DNA of 64,000 nucleotides from Butyricimonas muris (GCF_046365375.1 NZ_JBKEIT010000005.1:186001-250000), one strand, 5' to 3'. Shown: positions 23,529-32,914, counted from the stretch's first letter. Notes: generated from the sequence alone by a model not told the origin. Program-made: numbers and translations.

Positions 23529-25586
23529 ATGTGTAGAGCAGTACTTTTCTGTATATTTCTATTCATGCTCCCTGCCATTCTTCACTCGCAGGAAATCACG
23601 GATATAGAGAAATTATTGCAAGACAATGACGTGGAAGCTTCCGAAGCTTATTATGAAGATATCGTGGCAACCCTTTTGAATCTGTCCACAAACCCTATAA
23701 ATATTAATTCCGCATCTTTCGATAGCCTGAAAATGCTCTTTTTCCTGTCAGATGCACAGATTGACAATTTACTGGAATTTCGGGAAAAGCATGGTGCTTT
23801 CATGCACCCGAACGAGATTCTATTGGTTACAGGTATCGGCACTAGAGATTTAGAAAACATCAAACCCTTTATCCGCATCGGGGATTACACTCCCGGTACA
23901 CCCCGCCTTCCCCGATTGCACCACGAGATACTGGCTCGCGTCAAAACCACACGCCCGAAACAAGCCGGTTACAAGCGATACAGCCGAGATGCATTCATTT
24001 ATGAAAAAGATTACCTCTCCAAAAAAAGAAACCGTTTCCAAGGTCCGCCCGTAAGCACCTTGTTAAAATACAAAGTTACCGCCGGAAACCGCTGGCAAGG
24101 GGGTATCACCCTCGAAAACGACGCGGGAGAGAATTATTTCACGAAAAACCAGAAAACCGGATTCGACTTTCTCTCCGCCCACCTCTGCTACACGCCCGGT
24201 AATACCATTCAAAAAATATGCGTCGGAGATTATAAAATACAATGGGGACAAGGATTAATCGCGTGGGGCGGATTCTCTACCGGCAAATCATCCGCTTCGC
24301 TGAGTAACGAAAAATCAGGAAACGGCATCATGCCCTACTTCTCCACCGACGAGAATCGCTTTCTCCGGGGTGGCGCCATCAGCTTACAACCTTTTCGGGA
24401 TATGACAACAGAAATATTCATCTCCTACAAAAAGACCGACGGCAACCTCCTCGACACGGATACATTGACCACGGAAGCCTTACGCACAGCCACACTCTAT
24501 CAAACAGGTTATCACCGCAACGCACTGGAATCAGAGAAGAAACACACGCTGAAAGAATTTACAACCGGACTCTCCGCCCGCTTGAATCACCGCTACTTTC
24601 GAACGGGAATACAAATTCTATATTACAATTTCACCCCCGCTCTCGCCATCGGGCAATCCACTTACCAACAATACAACGACCGGGGACGCCATCGCACCCT
24701 CATCAGCATCGACTATAAAACAGGAGCCCGCCACTGCTTTCTATTCGGGGAAATCGCCCGCGGCAACAATGGCTCATGGGCAACCATCAACGGATTGCGT
24801 TACACGGGTTTCCGCCCCGCGGCACTAAGCGTCATTTATCGCCGATACGATAAAGACTTCCGCTCCCATTATAACAGCGGATTCGCCGAATACTCGAATA
24901 CCTCCAACGAAGAAGGCATATACGCGGGACTGGAATGTACACCTTTCCGCGACTTGAAACTTAACGCGTACTACGACCATTTTCGTTTCTTCGCGCCCCG
25001 TTATCAAGCAACACTCCCCGGTTCCGGAAACGAGGTCTCGGGTGAAGTCACCTACTCCCGTCCCCGCTGGGAATGTAGCCTGCGTTTCAAACACGAGGGG
25101 AAACCGGAAGACTACAAAGCAGAAAAAATCATCTCCGTCACTCGCGTAAAACAAGAATACAGACTCCAATTCTCCTACATCCCCAGTGAATGCCTGAAAC
25201 TACAAAGCCGTGCCACCTATGTCCGCTACGCGAAACAAGAGAAAAAAGAGTCCGGTTTTCTCGTTTATCAAGACATTGCCTATACTTCCCGCGAAGAAAA
25301 CGTTAAAGCCCAGTTTCGTTTGGCATACTTTGATACAGACAGCTACAATGCCCGCGTATACGCCTACGAACATAACGTACTTTACGGGTATTCTTTCCCG
25401 GCATACCAAGAACGGGGCGTACGTTCCTACTTGAATCTGAATTGGAAACCCGTCCGCCGCATCACGCTATACCTCAAAGCCGGCGTAATCTATTATCCGG
25501 ACAAAACGATTATCAGCTCCTCTTTGACACAAGTGGACGACAACAAATTATTCGATTTTACTTTCCAAGTTCGAGTCAGAATATAA
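23529..25586 (+). CDS. Helix-hairpin-helix outer-membrane protein
   Basis: This 685-residue protein has a signal peptide (MCRAVLFCIFLFMLPAILHSQ) and then a ComEA-like HhH pair (NININSASFDSLKMLFFLSDAQIDNLLEF and NEILLVTGIGTRDLENIKPFI) within residues 55-125. About 550 residues of alternating aromatic beta strands follow, ending in VRVRI, as in an outer-membrane barrel. This HhH-plus-barrel design recurs in Bacteroidetes and its role is not known; DNA binding or uptake is only a guess from the HhH fold. It is convergent with the his operon, with an 11-base gap and no obvious terminator. Confidence 0.75.
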   Translation: MCRAVLFCIFLFMLPAILHSQEITDIEKLLQDNDVEASEAYYEDIVATLLNLSTNPININSASFDSLKMLFFLSDAQIDNLLEFREKHGAFMHPNEILLVTGIGTRDLENIKPFIRIGDYTPGTPRLPRLHHEILARVKTTRPKQAGYKRYSRDAFIYEKDYLSKKRNRFQGPPVSTLLKYKVTAGNRWQGGITLENDAGENYFTKNQKTGFDFLSAHLCYTPGNTIQKICVGDYKIQWGQGLIAWGGFSTGKSSASLSNEKSGNGIMPYFSTDENRFLRGGAISLQPFRDMTTEIFISYKKTDGNLLDTDTLTTEALRTATLYQTGYHRNALESEKKHTLKEFTTGLSARLNHRYFRTGIQILYYNFTPALAIGQSTYQQYNDRGRHRTLISIDYKTGARHCFLFGEIARGNNGSWATINGLRYTGFRPAALSVIYRRYDKDFRSHYNSGFAEYSNTSNEEGIYAGLECTPFRDLKLNAYYDHFRFFAPRYQATLPGSGNEVSGEVTYSRPRWECSLRFKHEGKPEDYKAEKIISVTRVKQEYRLQFSYIPSECLKLQSRATYVRYAKQEKKESGFLVYQDIAYTSREENVKAQFRLAYFDTDSYNARVYAYEHNVLYGYSFPAYQERGVRSYLNLNWKPVRRITLYLKAGVIYYPDKTIISSSLTQVDDNKLFDFTFQVRVRI

Positions 25587-25596
25587 CAAACCGGAC

Positions 25597-26202
25597 TCAC
25601 ACCCCTGTATGTCTTCCCCTCAACACCCGTTCCACATCTTCCAACCCGTACCCCTTGGCAATCAACAACACAATATAGTGATACATTAAATCCGCCGCCT
25701 CGTTCAAGAACAATTCTTCGTTATCATCCTTCGCTTCTATCACCAGTTCAACGGCTTCCTCTCCCACTTTTTGAGCGACCTTGTTAATACCCTTGCCTAT
25801 CAATCTTGCCGTGTACGATACCTCCGGGGAATCATTTTTACGTTTTCGCAAATATTGTTGCAAATAATGCAGAAAATCACTCTCCCGGTTGACCTCGCCC
25901 CAACACGTATCGCTCCCCGTGTGACAAGTAGGTCCGGCAGGTATCGCTTTCACCAACAACGAGTCATTATCACAATCAGCGAGTATCTCTTTTACATTCA
26001 GGAAATTACCACTTTCCTCCCCCTTCGTCCACAAGCGTTGACGGGAACGACTGAAAAAACACACTTTACCCGAATCCAACGTTTTCGCGACAGACTCCGC
26101 GTTCATATACCCTTGCATCAATACCACCCGGGTTTCGGCATCTTGCACGATTGCCGGAATCAACCCGTTCACATCAAATTTCAATTTTTCCAATGCTATC
26201 AT
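25597..26202 (-). CDS. hisIE: Bifunctional phosphoribosyl-AMP cyclohydrolase / phosphoribosyl-ATP pyrophosphatase
   Basis: This 201-residue fusion performs steps 2 and 3 of histidine synthesis. The HisI part (1-~110) has VLMQGYMNAESVAKTL, ADCDNDSLLVKAIPAGPTCHTG with its zinc cysteines, and TCWGE. The HisE part (~115-201) has SYTARLIGKGINKVAQKVGEEAVELVIEA and LYHYIVLL-like ends. The start is at MIALEKLKFD, 14 bases after the hisF stop. It is the last gene of the his operon. Confidence 0.95.
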   Translation of the reverse strand: MIALEKLKFDVNGLIPAIVQDAETRVVLMQGYMNAESVAKTLDSGKVCFFSRSRQRLWTKGEESGNFLNVKEILADCDNDSLLVKAIPAGPTCHTGSDTCWGEVNRESDFLHYLQQYLRKRKNDSPEVSYTARLIGKGINKVAQKVGEEAVELVIEAKDDNEELFLNEAADLMYHYIVLLIAKGYGLEDVERVLRGRHTGV

Positions 26203-26216
26203 CTCTCTTTTTATTT

Positions 26217-26972
26217 TTAACGTACAACAATTCCTTTCTCTTTCAAATAACACTTCAACTCCGGTATCCCGACCTGTCCGAAATGGAATACCCCTGCCGC
26301 CAGCACGGCATCCGCCTGTCCGCGAACAAACGCGTCATAAAAATCCTCCATACACCCCGCTCCCCCGGATGCGATAACCGGAACCCGCACCATTTCACCC
26401 AGTCGAGCCACGGCATCGCAAGCAAAACCTTGATGTGTCCCGTCATGGTCCATCGACGTGAACAAAATCTCACCCGCACCCCTCTCCTCTGCCTCCCGTG
26501 CCCACGAGAAAAGCTCCCGTTCCGTCGCCAAACGACCGCCATGACTATATACCTGCCAACCATTCGCCCCTTGTTTCGCATCAATCGCCACCACCACACA
26601 CTGTCGCCCGAATGCCTCCGACAACCGATTAATTAAACCGGGCTCAGTCAACACACTCGAATTTACAGACACCTTATCCGCACCTTTCCGCAACAACACC
26701 TCGACATCTTTTTCCGATGATATTCCTCCCCCCACCGTAAAAGGAATATTCACCGCACGAGCCACTCGTTCCACCCATTCCGCCATCGTCTTCCTCTTGT
26801 CACAACTCGCCGTTATATCCAGAAATACCAACTCATCCGCCCCCTCTTTCGAATAACGCTCAGCCAGTTCCACGATGTCCCCCGCGTCCCGTAAATTCTC
26901 GAAATTCACCCCTTTTACTGTCCTCCCGTCTTTTACATCCAGACAGGGAATTATTCTCTTTGCTAAAAACAT
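26217..26972 (-). CDS. hisF: Imidazole glycerol phosphate synthase, cyclase subunit
   Basis: This 251-residue (beta/alpha)8 barrel works with HisH. It begins MFLAKRIIPCLDVKDGRTVKGV and has LVFLDITAS, PFTVGGGISS, VSVNSSV, VVAIDAKQG and the phosphate loop IASGGAG. The catalytic aspartates in PCLDVKDG and SMDHDGT are intact. A palindromic 7-base-period spacer separates it from hisA. Confidence 0.96.
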   Translation of the reverse strand: MFLAKRIIPCLDVKDGRTVKGVNFENLRDAGDIVELAERYSKEGADELVFLDITASCDKRKTMAEWVERVARAVNIPFTVGGGISSEKDVEVLLRKGADKVSVNSSVLTEPGLINRLSEAFGRQCVVVAIDAKQGANGWQVYSHGGRLATERELFSWAREAEERGAGEILFTSMDHDGTHQGFACDAVARLGEMVRVPVIASGGAGCMEDFYDAFVRGQADAVLAAGVFHFGQVGIPELKCYLKEKGIVVR

Positions 26973-26976
26973 ACCA

Positions 26977-27079
26977 ATTTATGATTTACGATTTAAGATT
27001 TATGATTTAAGATTCACGATTTATGATTTTTCCCACGAACTAATAATCGTAAATCGTAATTCATAAATCATAAATTAAT
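26977..27079. repeat. Palindromic 7-base-period element between hisA and hisF
   Basis: The left arm has seven heptamers (ATTTATG, ATTTACG, ATTTAAG, ATTTATG, ATTTAAG, ATTCACG, ATTTATG). The right arm has complementary heptamers (AATCGTA, AATCGTA, ATTCATA, AATCATA). They can pair into one long AU-rich stem in the his mRNA around a short loop near 27030-27044. It fills the whole spacer. Confidence 0.75.
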
Positions 27080-27777
27080 TAAATTTTCCCTTCATACAAC
27101 GCTTTCCCCACTATGACCTCTGTCACTCCCACACCTGCCAACGCCTTCACGTCTTCTTTTGAACTCACTCCCCCGGAAGCAATCACCGTCAATTCCGGGA
27201 AACGGGTCACCAACTCTCGGTATAAAGGCAATGCCACACCCGCCAACATCCCGTCCCGCTCTATATCCGTGCACATCAAATATTTCAACATGGGACGGTA
27301 CCATTCTACCAATTCAAATACCGTTGTTTCCGTTCCGCATTTCCACCCGTTGATATACACCTGCTCCCCGCGGACATCCGCACCTACAATCACCCGCTCC
27401 CGCCCGTACCGTTCCAACCACAGCGTAGTTTTCCGTCTATCTTGTTGTGCCATACTCCCCAAGCAAACAAATGAAGCCCCGGCATCAAACACCCGGCAAA
27501 TATCATCCTCCCCTTTTATCCCACCACTAAAATCCACCCGTAAACGTGTATGCTTACATATTCTTTCCAGCACATCGACATTCACGACACGAGAAGCCGC
27601 CGCCCCGTCCAAATCCACGAGATGCAACCTCTCCATTCCCGCCGCTTCAAAACGTCGTACAGCCTCCAACGGGTCATCGTAATAAACCTTACTCCTGTCA
27701 TAATCTCCCTGCATCAAGCGCACACACTTCCCCCCGATAATATCTATCGCCGGAATAATCGTTATCTCCTTTTCCAT
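27079..27777 (-). CDS. hisA: ProFAR isomerase
   Basis: This 232-residue barrel enzyme opens the ribose ring of ProFAR. Typical parts are IIPAIDIIGGKCVRLMQGDYDR, HLVDLDGA, RVDFSGGIKG, VCLGSMA and VIASGGVSS. The catalytic Asp in AIDI and the Asp in CTDIERDG are present. The start MEKEITI leaves five bases after the hisH stop; ATG/Met four codons upstream would overlap it. Confidence 0.95.
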   Translation of the reverse strand: MEKEITIIPAIDIIGGKCVRLMQGDYDRSKVYYDDPLEAVRRFEAAGMERLHLVDLDGAAASRVVNVDVLERICKHTRLRVDFSGGIKGEDDICRVFDAGASFVCLGSMAQQDRRKTTLWLERYGRERVIVGADVRGEQVYINGWKCGTETTVFELVEWYRPMLKYLMCTDIERDGMLAGVALPLYRELVTRFPELTVIASGGVSSKEDVKALAGVGVTEVIVGKALYEGKI

Positions 27778-27782
27778 ATCAC

Positions 27783-28367
27783 TCACCATTTTAAAAAGTT
27801 CTCAAGTATTCGTGCCCCCGTTTCAGCAGACTTCTCCGGATGAAATTGACATCCCCAGAAATTATCCTTTCGGATAGCGGCACTAAATTCCCGCTGATAA
27901 TCACACGCTGCAATCGTATTTTCACACACGGGTACATAATAGGAATGCACGAAATAAACCCTCTCACCCTCGTTCACTCCCGCAAACAACGGACTCCCCA
28001 ACTCCCGAATCCCGTTCCATCCCATGTGCGGCACCTTGCTCTCGCACCCGAATTTCCGCACCCGTACAGGAAAAATACCCAACCCGTCCGTGTTCCCCTC
28101 GTCCGAAGCCTCACACATCAATTGCATCCCCAAACATATCCCCAGCACCGGTACCCGTAATGACGATATTACCGTATCCAGTCCGCTCTCTTTTAACTGG
28201 CGCATCGCGGCAGCAGCCTGCCCCACCCCCGGGAATATGACCTTATCCGCCGCCCGTATCACTTCCGCATCGGCACTACACGCCACCTCATATCCCAACC
28301 GCCGCACCGCCGTTTCCACCGAGAATAAATTTCCCGCACCGTATTCTATGATAACAACCTTTCCCAT
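27783..28367 (-). CDS. hisH: Imidazole glycerol phosphate synthase, glutaminase subunit
   Basis: This 194-residue class I glutamine amidotransferase feeds ammonia to HisF. It shows YGAGNLFSV, the oxyanion strand PGVG, the nucleophile elbow VLGICLGMQLM (Cys near 79), and FVHSYYV with CQFHPEKS (catalytic His and Glu). Its start codon lies within the first heptamer of the upstream repeat spacer. Confidence 0.95.
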   Translation of the reverse strand: MGKVVIIEYGAGNLFSVETAVRRLGYEVACSADAEVIRAADKVIFPGVGQAAAAMRQLKESGLDTVISSLRVPVLGICLGMQLMCEASDEGNTDGLGIFPVRVRKFGCESKVPHMGWNGIRELGSPLFAGVNEGERVYFVHSYYVPVCENTIAACDYQREFSAAIRKDNFWGCQFHPEKSAETGARILENFLKW

Positions 28368-28475
28368 TTATGATTTATGATTTAAGATTTACGATTTATG
28401 ATTAAAATATTAGTTCATGAAAAATTGAGAAATTCCTCAATCAAAAATCTTCAATCATAAATCATCAATTAATCA
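28366..28475. repeat. Palindromic 7-base-period element between hisB and hisH
   Basis: Left units are ATTTATG, ATTTATG, ATTTAAG, ATTTACG, ATTTATG. Right units are TCAATCA, TAAATCA, TCAATTA. The arms are partly complementary, and the middle holds a second small palindrome, ATTGAG/CTCAAT. It has the same design as the hisA-hisF spacer. Confidence 0.7.
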
Positions 28476-29573
28476 GTCTATTAAACTCTTCGTCGACGGC
28501 AACTCTCCCCCGTCCTTCTGTTCCACCGCCACACGCAAGCAACGCCCGAAAGCCTTAAAAATAGCCTCAATCATGTGATGTGTATTCTCTCCCTTCGCCG
28601 TCACATGCAGATTACACTTTGCCGTCTGGCAAAAAGAAGCGAAAAAATGTTTGGTCATCTCTGTCGGGAAATCCCCCACGTACTCCCGGGTAAACACCGC
28701 GTTCCATTCCAACCAACCCCGTCCCCCGAAATCAAGCAACACCTCCGCTTTCGCCTCATCCATGGGTAAAGCAAAACCGTACCGCCCAATCCCCTTCTTA
28801 CTCCCCAACGCCTCGGCAAAACAACTCCCCAGCACGATAGCCGTATCCTCTATCGTGTGATGTTCATCGACCTGCAAATCCCCCTTCACGGCAACAACCA
28901 AATCAATTCCCCCGTGGCGTGCAACCTGTTCCAACATATGGTCGAAAAAAGCCAATCCCGTCCGTACATCCCCTTCTCCCGAACCATTCAGGTCAAGCGC
29001 AACCTTCACATCCGTTTCCGCGGTCTTTCTTTCTTTTACTGCCCGGCGACTGCCTTTTTTCAAAAAACGGACAATCCTTCCCCAAGAACCAGTACACAAA
29101 GCCACGGGTAACCCCTCCGGAACCTCCTCGCCCAAATAAATTCCCCGTATTCCCATGTTTTTCGCCAACTGCATATCCGTCACCCTATCCCCTATCACGT
29201 AAGAATACTCTCGCTCCAACCCATCACCCAAATACTTCTCCACCATACCAATTCCCGGTTTTCGACGAGGGGAGCCCTCTTCCGGCATACTCTCGTCAAT
29301 AAGAATCTCGTCAAACACCACGCCTTCACCCGCCAACGTCCGTAACATAAACTCATGAGGCGGCAAAAAAGCCTCCATCGGGAAACGCTCCGTCCCCAAG
29401 CCATCTTGGTTACTCACCATAACCAACCGATAATCCGTATCCCTCGCCAACTCCCGCAAAGCCCCGATAACTCCCGGCACAAATTCCAATTTCGCCATAC
29501 TATCCACTTGAAAATCACCGGACGGTTCTTTGATAATCGTTCCATCCCTATCTATAAACAAAATCTTCTTCAT
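28473..29573 (-). CDS. hisB: Histidinol-phosphatase / imidazoleglycerol-phosphate dehydratase
   Basis: This 366-residue bifunctional enzyme covers steps 6 and 8. The HAD phosphatase half has FIDRDGTI (nucleophile and acid Asp), VSNQDGLG and GDRVTDMQLA. The dehydratase half starts near 185 with TGLAFFDHMLEQVARHGG, DEHHTIEDTAI and THHMIEAIFKAFGR. In E. coli HisB a zinc site of three Cys and one His lies between the motifs; here that stretch reads IDESMPEEGSPRRKPG, with none of the four ligands. The Met at 29573 is the start; hisC ends nine bases upstream. Confidence 0.95.
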   Translation of the reverse strand: MKKILFIDRDGTIIKEPSGDFQVDSMAKLEFVPGVIGALRELARDTDYRLVMVSNQDGLGTERFPMEAFLPPHEFMLRTLAGEGVVFDEILIDESMPEEGSPRRKPGIGMVEKYLGDGLEREYSYVIGDRVTDMQLAKNMGIRGIYLGEEVPEGLPVALCTGSWGRIVRFLKKGSRRAVKERKTAETDVKVALDLNGSGEGDVRTGLAFFDHMLEQVARHGGIDLVVAVKGDLQVDEHHTIEDTAIVLGSCFAEALGSKKGIGRYGFALPMDEAKAEVLLDFGGRGWLEWNAVFTREYVGDFPTEMTKHFFASFCQTAKCNLHVTAKGENTHHMIEAIFKAFGRCLRVAVEQKDGGELPSTKSLID

Positions 29574-29581
29574 AAACCACG

Positions 29582-30619
29582 TCATCTAAAATCCTTTAAT
29601 ACCCGAATCAATAAATCATTCTCCTCCCTCGTCCCTATCGTGACGCGCAAACCACCCTCCAACCGGGGCGGAATATGCCGTACCCGGACAACCAGCCCGT
29701 GAGCCAACAAATAATCATACACTTCCCGATAACGAGGCGTACACGCAAGCAAGAAATTCGCCTCCGAATCATACACCCGTTCAAAACACGCCATACCCCG
29801 CAATGCCACCAACACACGCTCCCTCTCCCGTTTGATTTCCTCGACTCTCTCACGGAACAAATCCACGTTCTTCAACGCCTCCAACGCCATCCGTTGCGTC
29901 ACCGAACCGATATTATAAGGCGGCTTTACCTTATTCAAATACTTCACCAATCCCGGTTCCGCCATACATATCCCCACACGCAATCCCGCCAGTCCCCACG
30001 CTTTCGACAACGTCTGCAATACCACGACATTCGGACACTCCCCCCGTAAACTTGTTGCCGACGGCACATCCGCGAAGTCGATATACGCCTCATCGACCAC
30101 GACCAACCCTTCAAACCGCAACGCAACCCGCCGAATCTCATCCAAGGGAATGACATTCCCCACCGGATTATTCGGGGTACAAAAGAAAATAATCTTTGTC
30201 CGCTCATCCACCCGCTCAAAGATACGCTCCCATTCCGGCATAAAATCATCGTCCAGCACCAAGTTCCGCACCTCCGTGCCATTCACCCGGGCGCTCACCT
30301 CGTACATCGAATACCCCGGAGAAAACACGATTATATTATCCCGCCCCGGTACACAAACCGTCCGTATCAACATGTCAATCAACTCGTCACTCCCGTTCCC
30401 CAACACCAAGCGTGACACATCCACCCCCTTCAACCGGGCAACCTGCTGTTTCAGTTCCCGCTGATACGGGTCCGGATAGCGGTTATATCCCGACGCGAAC
30501 GGATTCTCATTCGCGTCCAACAACACCGCCCCCGCTCCCTCGAACTCCCCGCGGGCACAAGAATACGCCTCCAGTTCCCGTATATTCTCTCTTACCAAAT
30601 TCTCAAACTCCATTTTCAT
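29582..30619 (-). CDS. hisC: Histidinol-phosphate aminotransferase
   Basis: This 345-residue PLP aminotransferase (fold type I) has LLDANENPF, GNGSDELIDMLIRT, the PNNPVGN motif, VVVDEAYIDF and the PLP-lysine motif TLSKAWGLAGLRVG near residue 217. It stands fifth among the biosynthetic steps in the standard order. A 138-base palindromic spacer separates it from hisD. Confidence 0.95.
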   Translation of the reverse strand: MKMEFENLVRENIRELEAYSCARGEFEGAGAVLLDANENPFASGYNRYPDPYQRELKQQVARLKGVDVSRLVLGNGSDELIDMLIRTVCVPGRDNIIVFSPGYSMYEVSARVNGTEVRNLVLDDDFMPEWERIFERVDERTKIIFFCTPNNPVGNVIPLDEIRRVALRFEGLVVVDEAYIDFADVPSATSLRGECPNVVVLQTLSKAWGLAGLRVGICMAEPGLVKYLNKVKPPYNIGSVTQRMALEALKNVDLFRERVEEIKRERERVLVALRGMACFERVYDSEANFLLACTPRYREVYDYLLAHGLVVRVRHIPPRLEGGLRVTIGTREENDLLIRVLKDFR

Positions 30620-30623
30620 GTTT

Positions 30624-30767
30624 GTTTATAAAGTTTATAATGTTCGTAAAGTTTATAAAGTATTCCGGCAGCCTCGCTGCCGAGAACAAAGTCCCCGTAC
30701 AGCCCATAAACCTCATAAATCTTATGAACTTTATGAACCTTATGAACTTTATAAACCTTACAAACTT
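30624..30767. repeat. Palindromic 9-base-period element between hisD and hisC
   Basis: The left arm has four 9-base units (GTTTATAAA, GTTTATAAT, GTTCGTAAA, GTTTATAAA). The right arm has seven complementary-type units (CATAAACCT, CATAAATCT, TATGAACTT, TATGAACCT, TATGAACTT, TATAAACCT, TACAAACTT). The middle carries the perfect small hairpin GGCAG/CTGCC at 30667-30681. It reaches into the end of hisD. Confidence 0.75.
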
Positions 30768-32038
30768 TCAACTCGAACCCTTACCGCATTCCCGTGCGCC
30801 GTCAAATTCTCGTTATCAGCCATAATCTCTATCGTCTTCCCCAGATAAGCCAATCCCTCCGGGCGAATCTCTTGAAAACTAATCTTCTTCATAAAAGAAT
30901 CTACCCCGACACCACTATACGCCCGTGCATACCCGTTCGTCGGCAACGTGTGATTCGTCCCCGAAGCATAATCCCCCGCGCTCTCCGTCGAATAATTTCC
31001 CAAGAAAACAGAACCGGCATTCCGTATCCGCGGAACCCACGCCATGTAATCCTCCACGCACAACATCAAGTGTTCCGGGGCATAAAGATTCGCCATCTCC
31101 ACGCACTCCTCCCGACTATTCAACACCACGTACTTCGAACATTTCAACGCCATTTCCGCTATCGATTTGCGAGGCAATCTATCCAATTGCTCCCGCAACT
31201 CTCTTTCCACCTCTTCCACCAACCTCTCCACGCAAGTAACAAGCACCACCTGACTATCCGGACCGTGTTCCGCCTGTGATAACAAATCTGCCGCCACAAA
31301 ACGAGGACAGGCAGTTCCATCCGCCACAATCATCAATTCCGACGGACCAGCCGGCATATCAATCGCCACCCCGTAACGCCCGACCATTTGTTTAGCCGCC
31401 GTCACGAAACGATTGCCCGGTCCGAAAATCTTATCTACCCGGGGTATCGTCCCCGTCCCCAACGTCAAAGCGGCAATCGCCTGAATCCCCCCAACTTTAT
31501 ATACCCGACTCACGCCACAAAGTTTCGCCGTCCACAAAATCACCGGATTCACCCGTCCATCCTGTCCCGGAGGCGTACAAATCACAACCTCCCGACATCC
31601 GGCAATACGTGCGGGTATAGCCAACATCAACACGGTCGAAAACAACGGCGCACTTCCTCCCGGCACATACAACCCCACGCGTTCAATCGCTCTCGCCTCC
31701 TGCCAACAACGGAAACCATTCGCGTTCACGTATTCATTAATACCCGGTAGCTGCACCTCGTGAAACCGTTCTATATTCTCCTTCGCCACACCGATAGCCT
31801 CTTTCAAATCCACGGCAACCTCCCGGTCAGCAGCTTCAAACTCTTCGTTCGTTACCTCAAAATCAGCCATCTTCACCCTATCGAAATACCACGTGTACTT
31901 CTTCAACGCCTCATCCCCATCACGAGCCACCTCATCAAACACCGCCCGACACACCTTTTCCAAATCCTCTCCCTTATTTACCGGACGTTCCAATACCTTC
32001 GCCCAATCTTCTCTTTTCGGATATAATATCTTATTCAT
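30758..32038 (-). CDS. hisD: Histidinol dehydrogenase
   Basis: This 426-residue enzyme oxidises histidinol to histidine in two NAD steps and binds zinc. Recognisable motifs are YVPGGSAPLFSTVLM, VGGIQAIAALTLGT, KIFGPGNRFVTAAKQ, IDMPAGPSE, LLSQAEHGPDSQ and YAPEHL. The length is typical. Its last codons overlap the 9-base-period array. Confidence 0.96.
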   Translation of the reverse strand: MNKILYPKREDWAKVLERPVNKGEDLEKVCRAVFDEVARDGDEALKKYTWYFDRVKMADFEVTNEEFEAADREVAVDLKEAIGVAKENIERFHEVQLPGINEYVNANGFRCWQEARAIERVGLYVPGGSAPLFSTVLMLAIPARIAGCREVVICTPPGQDGRVNPVILWTAKLCGVSRVYKVGGIQAIAALTLGTGTIPRVDKIFGPGNRFVTAAKQMVGRYGVAIDMPAGPSELMIVADGTACPRFVAADLLSQAEHGPDSQVVLVTCVERLVEEVERELREQLDRLPRKSIAEMALKCSKYVVLNSREECVEMANLYAPEHLMLCVEDYMAWVPRIRNAGSVFLGNYSTESAGDYASGTNHTLPTNGYARAYSGVGVDSFMKKISFQEIRPEGLAYLGKTIEIMADNENLTAHGNAVRVRVESL

Positions 32039-32056
32039 AACCTTATTACATTAATT

Positions 32057-32914
32057 TTACTCAATCATTTTTTCAATCGGCACCACCAGTATCCCCTCTG
32101 CTCCCGCAGCACGCAAAGCTCCTATCGACTCCCAAAACCGATTCTCGTTCACTACCGAATGAAGCGAGTACCATCCTTTCATCCTCAACGGCATCACGGT
32201 CGGACTTTTCACCCCCGGCAACACCCTGCAAATCTCTTCCAACTTATCCTCCGGAGCGTTCAACAAAATATACTTATTACATTTCGCCGCCAACACCGCT
32301 TTAATCCGAAACATCAATTGCTCCAACAACATCCGTTTCTCCTCATCCAAATTCGGGTTCGCCACCAAAACAGCAGTAGACTTGAATAACGTGTAAACCT
32401 CCGTCAACCCGTTTTTGAAAAGCGTACTCCCCGAACTCACGATATCACAAATCGCATCCGCCAACCCAATCCCCGGCGCAATCTCTACCGACCCTGTAAT
32501 CACGTGAGCCTCTGCCTGTATGTTATTCTGCTGTAAAAAATCATTCAATGTATTCGGGTACGATGTCGCAATCTTCTTCCCCTGCAACCACTCCAACCCC
32601 GTAAACTCCTCCGACTTCGGAATCGCTATCGACACCCGACACCCGGAAAAGCCCAAATCCAACAACTTCAATACATTCGCCCGTTTCTCTATTATCGTGT
32701 TCTCCCCGATAATCGCCACGTCAACCACCCCATCCTCCACGTAATGAGGGATATCCGAATTTCGTAAATAAAGCACCTCCAACGGGAAATTAGAGGCCTG
32801 TGCCATTAACTGCTCTTTCCCGTTATTAATGGAAATGCCACACTCTTTCAACAATTCGAGGGAATCCTCGTTCAAACGTCCTGACTTCTGAATCGCGACT
32901 TTCAATTTTACCAT
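32057..32914 (-). CDS. hisG: ATP phosphoribosyltransferase, long form
   Basis: This is the first, committed enzyme of histidine synthesis. The 285 residues include the catalytic domains (KLKVAIQKSGRLNEDS, VVDVAIIGENTI, the PRPP-site region EIAPGIGLADAICDIVSSGSTL) and a C-terminal ACT-like regulatory domain (PGVKSPTVMPLRMKGWYSLHSVV). It is therefore the self-contained, histidine-inhibited form that does not need HisZ. It follows the leader attenuator at 32967-33104, so it is likely controlled both by feedback and by attenuation. Confidence 0.96.
   Translation of the reverse strand: MVKLKVAIQKSGRLNEDSLELLKECGISINNGKEQLMAQASNFPLEVLYLRNSDIPHYVEDGVVDVAIIGENTIIEKRANVLKLLDLGFSGCRVSIAIPKSEEFTGLEWLQGKKIATSYPNTLNDFLQQNNIQAEAHVITGSVEIAPGIGLADAICDIVSSGSTLFKNGLTEVYTLFKSTAVLVANPNLDEEKRMLLEQLMFRIKAVLAAKCNKYILLNAPEDKLEEICRVLPGVKSPTVMPLRMKGWYSLHSVVNENRFWESIGALRAAGAEGILVVPIEKMIE

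Noticed and set aside
311..28475. CRISPR-like arrays in the AT-rich spacers
   Set aside because: Units are only 7-11 bases, with no unique spacers between them, and no cas genes are present in the window.
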